Positions 1 through 6,214 of a stretch of 20,708 nucleotides of DNA are shown here, piece after piece. Origin of the DNA: Frankia sp. (GTDB lineage Bacteria > Actinomycetota > Actinomycetes > Frankiales > Frankiaceae). The notes beneath the pieces are model-generated. The model was not told where the DNA came from. It did no database searches and was given only the letters and a program-made list of their open reading frames with translations. How positions within the stretch are numbered: position 1 is the first letter of the stretch; the number at the start of each line of letters is the position of its first letter. A program made the position numbers and the translations under genes. Location of the stretch: the NCBI GenBank assembly GCA_019689615.1, contig JADGHD010000015.1, positions 1-20,708 of the forward strand. Direction: 5' to 3'.

Positions 1-90
1 GGGAGATGTCGCGCCGGGAGATGTCGCGCCGGGAGATGTCAGGCCGGGAGATGTCAGGCCGGGAGATGTCAGGCCGGGAGGTGTCAGTCG
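1..90. repeat. 15-bp tandem repeat (minisatellite) at the 5' end of pncA
   Basis: Six head-to-tail units of 15 bp fill positions 1-90. Two read GGGAGATGTCGCGCC, three read GGGAGATGTCAGGCC, and the last (76-90) is degenerate, with GTG in place of ATG. The array begins exactly at the window edge, so it may continue upstream. Because 15 is a multiple of three, the units are in frame with pncA and would encode repeated MSRRE/MSGRE pentapeptides if translation began inside the array. Each unit carries a purine-rich GGGAG immediately followed by ATG. Confidence 0.95.
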
Positions 91-92
91 GG

Positions 93-695
93 ATGTCCGC
101 CGGACGGTACGGGCCGGGCGTCGCCCTGGTCGTCGTGGACCTGCAGAACGACTTCGCCACTCCGGGAGGCAGCCTCTACGTGCACGGGGGCGAGGAGATC
201 GTCCCTGCCGTCAACGAAGAGGTCGAGGCGGCCGTGGCGGCCGGTTCCCCGGTGTTCTGGACGCAGGACTGGCACCCGCCGCAGACACCGCACTTCGTGA
301 CGTCGGGCGGGATCTGGCCGCCGCACTGCGTGGCGGGCACGCCAGGGGCGGAGCTGCACCCGGACGCCCGGGTGGTCGGCGAAGTGATCCGCAAGGGGAC
401 CGACGGCGCGGACGGGTACTCCGGGTTCTCGGTCCGCGACCCGGAGTCGGGCGAGCGCTCCTCGACCGTCCTCGGGGAACGGCTCGCGGCCGCGGGCTGC
501 AGGAAGATCGTTGTCGTCGGCCTGGCCGGCGACTACTGCGTCAAGGAGACCGCCCTGGACGGGCGGAGGCTCGGCCTGGATGTCATGGTGCCGCTCGCCC
601 TCACCCGGTTCGTCAACCTCTCCCCCGGTGACGACGAGGCGGCCATCGCCGAGCTGAGGGCGGCTGGCGTCGAGGTGGCGGGGGCCGCCGCCTAG
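93..695 (+). CDS. pncA: Nicotinamidase (PncA-type cysteine hydrolase)
   Basis: This enzyme hydrolyses nicotinamide to nicotinate in cytosolic NAD salvage; some homologues also activate pyrazinamide. Numbered from the ATG at 93, the 200-residue product shows the isochorismatase-fold triad: Asp16 in VVDLQNDF, Lys101 in IRKGTD and Cys149 in GLAGDYCVKETALD. Metal ligands Asp59, His61 and His67 lie in TQDWHPPQTPH, and WPPHCVAGTPGAEL is strongly PncA-like. I chose 93 because homologues begin close to the first beta strand and GGGAGG at 76-81 lies 11 bases upstream. The frame stays open through the 15-bp repeats to an ATG at 6, which would add 29 residues of MSRRE/MSGRE repeats. That longer start cannot be excluded. 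Confidence 0.9.
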   Translation: MSAGRYGPGVALVVVDLQNDFATPGGSLYVHGGEEIVPAVNEEVEAAVAAGSPVFWTQDWHPPQTPHFVTSGGIWPPHCVAGTPGAELHPDARVVGEVIRKGTDGADGYSGFSVRDPESGERSSTVLGERLAAAGCRKIVVVGLAGDYCVKETALDGRRLGLDVMVPLALTRFVNLSPGDDEAAIAELRAAGVEVAGAAA

Positions 696-732
696 CCGGG
701 GCGTTCCCGGCCGGCGGGGGCGGGCGAGCCCA

Positions 733-767
733 CCGCGCGGGGCCGTGCGCGGCGGACCCGGGCCGCC
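733..767. terminator. Possible stem-loops between the convergent pncA and DUF4193 genes
   Basis: Two adjacent GC hairpins lie in the 91-base gap between the convergent genes. CCGCGC at 733-738 pairs with GCGCGG at 747-752, and GGCGG at 751-755 pairs with CCGCC at 763-767 around CCCGGG. They share bases, so they would be alternatives. Neither has a T-tract, so a terminator role is inferred only from position. Confidence 0.25.
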
Positions 768-786
768 GGTCTGGCCGGCAGGGCGC

Positions 787-1080
787 TCAGGCGGCGCAGT
801 CCCGGCAGATCATCCGGCGCTTGTCCACCAGCTGGCTGCGGTGGTGGACCAGGTAGCAGCTGGTGCAGGTGAACTCGTCAGCCTGACGCGGCAGCACCCG
901 CAGGTTCAGCTCCTCGCCGGACAGGTCAGCGCCGGGCAGGTCGAGCTCGGTCTCGAACGGGTCGACTTCATCACCGAGGTCGGCCGCCGCGTCCGCCCGC
1001 CGGGCCTTGAGCGCCTCCAGGCTCTGCTCCGGGGCGTCCTCGAGGTCCGTGGTTCGGGGGGTGTCGTAGTCGGTGGCCAC
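787..1080 (-). CDS. DUF4193 family protein
   Basis: This 97-residue protein belongs to a small conserved actinobacterial family (DUF4193) with no established function. The N-terminus ATDYDTPR, the acidic middle, the block LPGADLSGEELNLRVLPRQADEFTC and the C-terminal Cys pairs (CTSC and CRDC, with LVHHRSQL between) match the family well. The four cysteines look like a zinc-ribbon site. The GTG start at 1080 is chosen because the family begins at this point and GGGAG lies 8 bases upstream. An ATG at 1164 in the same frame would add 28 residues with no family resemblance. It runs convergently with pncA. Confidence 0.9.
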   Translation of the reverse strand: MATDYDTPRTTDLEDAPEQSLEALKARRADAAADLGDEVDPFETELDLPGADLSGEELNLRVLPRQADEFTCTSCYLVHHRSQLVDKRRMICRDCAA

Positions 1081-1190
1081 TGCATGTACTCCCAGATGGT
1101 CGGTGCGCTTTGGAACGGGGTGCGCTCCTCGTTGCCCAACCCACAACGCACGACTGTCCGGCAATGTGCCCGCCCCGCCCCGCTCGACTT

Positions 1191-1210
1191 CATGTGGCCT
1201 TCACCACATG
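1191..1210. promoter_or_regulatory. Perfect 7-bp inverted repeat upstream of the DUF4193 gene
   Basis: CATGTGG at 1191-1197 and CCACATG at 1204-1210 form a perfect inverted repeat with a 6-base centre, about 110 bases upstream of the DUF4193 start. The 267-base stretch 1081-1347 holds no other convincing feature. The repeat could be an operator for the DUF4193 gene or a weak terminator for the DUF3145 gene upstream on the same strand. It has no T-tract on either side. Confidence 0.35.
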
Positions 1211-1347
1211 GACGGTGCGCGATGAAGCTTCGGGCGGCCGGGGTCACACATTGTCAGGGCCACCTGGGATCTGCACGGCCACGCGGAAATTCGGTGGACA
1301 GGGCGGATTTCCTACCGCAGCACCAGGAATTCGCCGCGCGGGCCGCG

Positions 1348-1884
1348 CTACCCGGTGCGGCGCAGCCAGGTCACCGGGGCGCCGTGCGCGCCGCGCCGCA
1401 GCGGCTCCAGGGCGTCGTCCCAGGCCGTGCCGAGCAGCCGGTGCAGGCCGCGGGCGAGCGTCTCCCGGTTCTCGCCCCGCTCCAGCAGGGCGCGCAGCGC
1501 CGCCTCGCCGACGACCACGTCGCCGTTGGCGGCGATGCCGGCCCGGTGCAGGCCGAGGTCGGGCGTGTAGGAGTAGCGCTCGGCGTCGCAGCCGGGGGAC
1601 GGCCCCTCCACCACCTCGAAGGTGACGTGGCCGAGCCGGCGCAGCCGGGACGCCAGCCGCCCGGCGGTGGCCGGCGCGCCCCGCCACTCCAGCGCGGCGT
1701 AGAGGTACCCGGGCCGGGCAGGCTGCGGCGACCAGGTGAGCGAGACCGGGACCGACAGGGCCCCGGACACGGCGAACTCAAGATGCGGGCACAGCGCCGG
1801 CGGGCACGCCAGCACCGACAACATGCCCGGCACCGTGTTCGACGCCGAGCCGGACGACAGCCCACGGGCTGACGACATAACCAC
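1348..1884 (-). CDS. DUF3145 domain-containing protein
   Basis: The product (178 residues from the chosen start) matches the actinobacterial DUF3145 family, which is conserved but of unknown function. Recognisable blocks are SVLACPPALCPHLEFAVSG near the N-terminus, VSLTWSPQPARPG, the HVTFEVVEGPSPGCDAERYS segment, and LHRAGIAANGDVVVGEAALRALL. I chose the GTG at 1884 because GGAGG sits exactly 7 bases upstream. An ATG two codons further in (1878) is the alternative. The frame is open up to 2001, but that stretch lacks family similarity. No signal peptide or membrane segment is visible. The gene lies on the same strand as the DUF4193 gene with a 267-base gap, so the two are probably transcribed separately. 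Confidence 0.88.
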   Translation of the reverse strand: MVMSSARGLSSGSASNTVPGMLSVLACPPALCPHLEFAVSGALSVPVSLTWSPQPARPGYLYAALEWRGAPATAGRLASRLRRLGHVTFEVVEGPSPGCDAERYSYTPDLGLHRAGIAANGDVVVGEAALRALLERGENRETLARGLHRLLGTAWDDALEPLRRGAHGAPVTWLRRTG

Positions 1885-2042
1885 GGGTGGACCTCCGTCG
1901 ACGAGGAACGCCTTCCCCTTGCGTCTCGTCAGCCGGCGGCCTTCGCCATGTACCCGAGGATCGTGCCATGGCCGTGCCGCAAGGACCACCCCCAAAACCA
2001 CCCAGTCGAGCTATCTCGTCCGATTTCGCCCACCCCTTCGGG

Positions 2043-2056
2043 CGTGGATGTCCACG
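2043..2056. promoter_or_regulatory. Palindrome CGTGGA-TG-TCCACG
   Basis: A perfect 6+6 inverted repeat with a 2-base centre lies about 160 bases upstream of the DUF3145 start and 150 bases beyond the SPFH stop. It has the size and symmetry of a dimeric repressor site, but no regulator is encoded nearby. Apart from this repeat and the hairpin at 2135-2170, I see nothing definite in the gap 1885-2208. Confidence 0.3.
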
Positions 2057-2134
2057 ACGCATCCTGACGGTGTCCGGGTGGTTTCCACGCACGGGCCGAG
2101 CCGGGATGGCGGCCGGGGCAGCGAACTGGGCCGC

Positions 2135-2170
2135 GCGGTCCGCGGGCGCCACCGGCCACTCGCGGACCGC
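2135..2170 (-). terminator. 10-bp perfect inverted repeat downstream of the SPFH gene
   Basis: GCGGTCCGCG at 2135-2144 is perfectly complementary to CGCGGACCGC at 2161-2170, with a 16-base loop. On the minus strand it starts 38 bases beyond the SPFH stop codon, where a terminator for the NfeD-SPFH operon is expected. There is no T-tract, as is common in very GC-rich actinobacteria, so this is a hairpin terminator candidate only. Confidence 0.45.
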
Positions 2171-2208
2171 TCCGCGCGCCCGGGTCGGGCGCGGCCGGCA
2201 CGGCGCGG

Positions 2209-3114
2209 TCAGTCAGCGCGTGGGGCGCCGTTCGCGCGGGAGGACAGAACTCCGCCCAGGTCGGCGAGATTTCCGCTGAGCAGGTTGGTCAGCTCGCTCG
2301 GCACGATCCACAGCTTGCTCGCCTGGCCCTGGGCGATCCGGGGCAAGGTCTGCAGGTACTGGTAGGCCAGCAGTTTCTGGTCGGCGTTGCCCTCGTGGAT
2401 CGCGGCGAACACGGTGGCGATCGCCTTCGCCTCGCCCTCGGCGGACAGAATCTGCGCCTCGCGGTGGCCTTCCGCGCGCAGGATCGCGGCCTGCTTCTCG
2501 CCCTCGGCCCGCAGGATCTCGCTCTGCTTGATGCCCTCGGCGGTCAGGATCGCCGCCCGGCGGTCCCGCTCGGCCCGCATCTGCTTCTCCATCGAGTCCT
2601 GCACCGACCTGGGCGGCTCGATGGCCTTGAGCTCGACCCGGTTGACCCGGATGCCCCACTTGCCGGTGGCCTCGTCGAGCACGCCGCGTAGCTGGCCGTT
2701 GATCTGGTCCCGGGAGGTCAGCGTCGCCTCGAGGTTCATCCCGCCGATCACGTTGCGCAGGGTCGTGACAGTGAGCTGCTCGATCGCCCGGATGTAGTTC
2801 GCGATCTCGTAGGTGGCCGCGCGTGGGTCGGTCACCTGGAAGTAGATGACGGTGTCGATCCCGACGACGAGGTTGTCCTCGGTGATCACTGGCTGCGGCG
2901 GGAAGGTCACGACCTGCTCGCGCAGGTCGATCCGTTCCCGGATCCGGTCGATGACCGGGACCACGATGGCCAGGCCCGGGCCGAGCACGCGGTGGAAGCG
3001 CCCGAGGCGCTCGACGACCACCGCGCGGGCCTGCGGGACGATCTTGATCGACCTCGTGATGAAAATCAGGACGGCTATCGCCACCACCAGTACCGCGATC
3101 AGGCCACCCGTCAT
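2209..3114 (-). CDS. SPFH/band 7 (stomatin-like) membrane protein
   Basis: This 301-residue protein has one N-terminal membrane segment (roughly residues 5-22, rich in Val, Ile and Ala). A band 7 domain follows (about 23-190), with family blocks such as VVERLGRFHRVLGPGLAIVV, IDLREQVVTFPPQPV and WGIRVNRVELKAIEPP. After it comes a long charged helix with repeated AEGxKQAxILRAEG-type motifs, expected to form coiled coils. Family members of this QmcA/stomatin type assemble into large rings at the membrane and work with NfeD proteins. Its ATG overlaps the stop of the nfeD-like gene as ATGA (3111-3114), and AAGGAG lies 8 bases upstream, so translation is coupled. Substrate or partner protease is not evident from the sequence. 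Confidence 0.93.
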   Translation of the reverse strand: MTGGLIAVLVVAIAVLIFITRSIKIVPQARAVVVERLGRFHRVLGPGLAIVVPVIDRIRERIDLREQVVTFPPQPVITEDNLVVGIDTVIYFQVTDPRAATYEIANYIRAIEQLTVTTLRNVIGGMNLEATLTSRDQINGQLRGVLDEATGKWGIRVNRVELKAIEPPRSVQDSMEKQMRAERDRRAAILTAEGIKQSEILRAEGEKQAAILRAEGHREAQILSAEGEAKAIATVFAAIHEGNADQKLLAYQYLQTLPRIAQGQASKLWIVPSELTNLLSGNLADLGGVLSSRANGAPRAD

Positions 3115-3566
3115 GGCAGCAACTCCTTCCCTGGGACCGGCTGCTCGTGCACGACGGCCGTGGCCCCCTCGATCCGCAGCACCCGGACGGCGGTGCCGAC
3201 CGGGATCGCGCTGCCCTCCGGGAAGGCGCGCGCCGACCAGATCTCCCCCTTGATCTTCACTCTCCCGTCCTGGCCGTCGACCGGCTCGACGACGACGCCC
3301 TCGGCGCCGATCAGCGCGTCGGTCCCGGTCAGCAGGGGCGGGCTCCTGGTCAGGTGCCGGCGGGCCACCGGGCGCAGCCCGAGCGTGAACCCGACGGCCG
3401 CCAGGACGAACGCGGTGACCTGCCAGACAGGGCCGAGGTCGAGCCCCGCCGCCCCGGCTCCGACCAGCGCGGCCAGCGCGAACATGAGCAGGGAGAAGTC
3501 ACCGACGAGCAGCTCGCCCGCGGCGAGCGCCCCGGCCACGATCAGCCAGATATACGCGGCCGACAT
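3111..3566 (-). CDS. NfeD-like membrane protein
   Basis: This 151-residue protein is the usual partner of the SPFH protein encoded just downstream. The N-terminal half contains hydrophobic segments (about residues 5-22, 25-45 and 50-68). The C-terminal half is an OB-fold NfeD domain with TGTDALIGAEGVVVEP, GRVKIKGEIWSARA and IPVGTAVRVLRIEGATAVV. It lacks the N-terminal ClpP-like protease domain of long NfeD proteins, so it is the short form. I chose the ATG at 3566 because the hydrophobic segment follows at once. A start at 3611 would add 15 polar residues. TAGGAT lies 7 bases before the ATG, so the transcript may be leaderless or nearly so. Confidence 0.9.
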   Translation of the reverse strand: MSAAYIWLIVAGALAAGELLVGDFSLLMFALAALVGAGAAGLDLGPVWQVTAFVLAAVGFTLGLRPVARRHLTRSPPLLTGTDALIGAEGVVVEPVDGQDGRVKIKGEIWSARAFPEGSAIPVGTAVRVLRIEGATAVVHEQPVPGKELLP

Positions 3567-3573
3567 AGCCCCT

Positions 3574-3602
3574 ATCCTAGTGCCCGGATTTCGCGCTGTG
3601 AT
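3574..3602 (-). promoter_or_regulatory. Candidate promoter of the nfeD-SPFH operon
   Basis: On the minus strand a TAGGAT hexamer (plus-strand 3574-3579) ends 7 bases before the ATG at 3566. An ATCACA hexamer lies 17 bases upstream of it and matches four of six bases of TTGACA. Initiation 7 bases after the -10 would fall at the start codon, giving a leaderless mRNA. The divergent glgX gene starts 130 bases away. Confidence 0.4.
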
Positions 3603-3682
3603 CTGCTTCACGCGCTCCCGTGACCGCGCCGGGGGCCACGCCGCCGCCGGCCACCATGCGCCGCCAGGAAACGCCCGGCCCG

Positions 3683-3688
3683 TAGGCT
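3683..3688 (+). promoter_or_regulatory. Candidate -10 element (TAGGCT) of glgX
   Basis: TAGGCT ends 8 bases before the glgX ATG at 3697, and no good ribosome-binding sequence is visible. This fits a leaderless transcript. No clear -35 hexamer is seen at the usual spacing. Confidence 0.3.
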
Positions 3689-4689
3689 TCGCGGGTATGT
3701 CGCAGGTCTGGCCCGGCCACCCCTATCCCCTGGGCGCCACCTATGACGGTTCCGGCACCAACTTCGCGCTGTTCTCCGAGGCCGCCGAGCGGGTGGAGCT
3801 CTGCCTGTTCGACGAGGACGGGGCCGAGCGGCGGATCGAGCTGCACGAGAAGGACGCGTTCGTCTGGCACTGCTACCTGCCCGGGATCCTGCCCGGCCAG
3901 CGGTACGGATATCGCGTCCACGGGCCGCACGACCCGGCCAGGGGCCTGCGCTGCAACCCGGCCAAGCTGCTGCTCGACCCGTACGCCAAGGCGGTCGACG
4001 GGGAGGTCTCCTGGGGGCAGGCGGTCTTCGGCTACCCGTTCGGCGACCCGGACGGCCGCGACCCCACCGACAGCGCGCCGCACATGATGAAGTCGGTCGT
4101 GATCAGCCCGTTCTTCGACTGGAACGGCGACCGGCTGCCGCGCACCCCGTACAACGAGACGGTCATCTACGAGGCACACGTCCGCGGGCTGACGATCAGC
4201 CATCCCGGGCTCCCGGAGCGCTACCGCGGCACCTACGCCGGGGTGGCCCACCCGCTGATGATCGAGCACTACCAGCGGCTCGGGGTGACCGCGGTCGAGC
4301 TCATGCCGGTCCACCAGTTCGTCCACGACGAGCACCTGCTCCGCCGGGGCCTGCGCAACTACTGGGGCTACAACTCGATCGCGTTCCTGGCGCCGCACAA
4401 CGCGTACTCCTCCGCCCGCGGGCCCGGCCAGCAGGTGCAGGAGTTCAAGCAGATGGTCAAGGACCTGCACAACGCGGGGATCGAGGTGATCCTTGACGTC
4501 GTCTACAACCACACCGCGGAGGGCAACCACCTCGGCCCGATGCTGTGCTTCCGCGGAATCGACAACGCCGCGTACTACCGGCTGATGGAGGACGACCCCC
4601 GGTACTACATGGACTACACCGGCACCGGGAACACGATGTTCGTCCGCCACCCGCACGTGCTTCAGCTGATCATGGATTCGCTGCGGTAC

Positions 4690-4695
4690 TGGTGA
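4690..4695 (+). other. Frameshift site in glgX
   Basis: TGG (4690-4692) is followed directly by TGA. Homologous GlgX proteins read LRYWVTEMHVDGFRFD here, which needs GTG to follow TGG. A single missing G explains both the stop and the switch of frame. All conserved sequence downstream stays in the new frame. Confidence 0.9.
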
Positions 4696-5290
4696 CCGAG
4701 ATGCACGTCGACGGCTTCCGTTTCGACCTGGCGGCCACGCTGGCCCGGGAGTTCTACGACGTCGACCGGCTGTCGTCGTTCTTCGACCTGGTCCAGCAGG
4801 ACCCGGTCGTCTCCCAGGTGAAGCTGATCGCCGAGCCGTGGGACCTCGGCGCCGGCGGCTATCAGGTCGGCAACTTCCCGCCGCTGTGGACCGAGTGGAA
4901 CGGCAAGTACCGCGACACCGTGCGCGACTTCTGGCGGGGCCGCGACCACGAGATCGCCGAGTTCGCCTCCCGGCTCACCGGGTCGAGCGACCTCTACCAG
5001 TTCACCGGCCGCCGCCCGTCCGCGTCGATCAACTTCGTCACCGCCCACGACGGGTTCACGCTCGCCGACCTGGTCTCGTACAACCACAAGCACAACGAGG
5101 CCAACGGCGAGGACAACCGGGACGGCACCGACGACAACCGGTCGTGGAACTGCGGAGTGGAGGGGCCGACCGACGACCCGGTGGTCCGCGCGCTGCGGGC
5201 CATGCAGGCCCGTAACCTGCTGACGACGCTGTTCCTGTCGCAGGGGGTGCCGATGCTGCTCGCCGGAGACGAGATGGGCCGCACCCAGCA

Positions 5291-5324
<34 letters not shown>

Positions 5325-5519
5325 CTGTCCTGGCTGGACTGGTCGCTGGCCACCGAGAACGAGGACCTGATCCGCTTCACCGCGGCGCTGTCCCGGCTGC
5401 GCCGCGAGCACCCGGTGTTCCGCCGCCGGCGCTTCTTCCACGGCGAGTCGATCCGCCCCCGCGGCCGGGAGGTCGGCGAGGGCGGGGCCGGCGGGCCCGA
5501 TGGCCCGAAGGACGAGCCA

Positions 5520-5720
5520 GCCGCGGGCCTCGGGGACGGCACGGCCGCGGGGCTCGGGGACGCAGGCGCAGGCCTCGGGGACGGCGCAGCCGCGGGTTTC
5601 GGGGACGCAGCCGCAGGGCTCGGGGAGGCAGCCGCAGGCCTTACAGACATCGCAGCCGCAGGCCTCGGGGACGGCGCAGCCGCAGGCCTCGGGGACGCGG
5701 CCGCAGGCCTCAAGGACATC
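5520..5720 (+). repeat. 21/24-bp minisatellite inside glgX
   Basis: Nine tandem units of 21 or 24 bp (201 bp in total) encode variants of AAGLGDG(A), ending in AAGLKDI just before the conserved block VWMRPDGREMTEQDW. The typical DNA unit is GCCGCAGGCCTCGGGGACGC. All length steps keep the frame. The family normally has a short linker with a GLKDI-like sequence here, so the array looks like an expansion of that native linker. Confidence 0.9.
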
Positions 5721-6109
5721 GTCTGGATGCGGCCGGACGGGCGCGAGATGACCGAGCAGGACTGGGAGCACGGGGCGGCCCGCTCGCTCGCGGTCTTCCT
5801 CAACGGTGCCGGGATCCCCGACCCGGACGAGCGCGGCGAGCCGGTCGTCGACACCTCGTTCCTGCTGTTCTTCAACGCGCACAGCGAGACCGTGGAGTTC
5901 CGCGTCCCGCCGGCCGAGTTCGGCGCCACCTGGGCCGTCGAGGTCGACACCCGGATGTCCACGGCGGCCGCCCGGGCGGCCGCCGACGCCGCCGCCGGCC
6001 AGCCGGACCAGGAGATCAAGGCCGACGACGTCGTCCCGCTCGACGGCCGGTCCACCCTCGTGCTGCGGCAGGCAGCATGATCGGCCGAGTGAACGGAGGT
6101 GCGCGTGCC

Positions 6110-6214
6110 ATGACCCAGGCCCTCCCACCGGCACCGGCCAGCCGGCCCAGCCGGTCGGGTCCCCGCCGGCCAGGCCACGCCTGCCGGCCAGGCCGGCCGG
6201 AGGCGCTGGCATGA
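6110..6214 (+). CDS. Possible 34-residue coupling peptide upstream of treY
   Basis: A short frame begins at ATG 6110, 10 bases after GGAGG (6095-6099), and encodes 34 residues rich in Pro, Arg and Ala. Its TGA stop (6212-6214) overlaps the treY ATG (6211-6213) in the classic ATGA arrangement. It starts 30 bases after the glgX stop. No family is recognised. The sequence is low in complexity, so it may be a non-conserved leader that couples treY translation to upstream ribosomes, or chance in GC-rich DNA. Confidence 0.3.
   Translation: MTQALPPAPASRPSRSGPRRPGHACRPGRPEALA

Noticed and set aside
745..1872. Long plus-strand open frame across DUF4193 and DUF3145
   Set aside because: It is antisense to two well-recognised families, spans their intergenic gap, and its translation is low-complexity Arg/Pro/Gly with no domain.
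4680..4700. Programmed -1 frameshift in glgX
   Set aside because: No X-XXY-YYZ heptamer and no obvious downstream pseudoknot spacing. A single missing G is simpler.
5520..5720. CRISPR-like array
   Set aside because: Units are contiguous 21/24-bp coding repeats without unique spacers and remain in the glgX frame.
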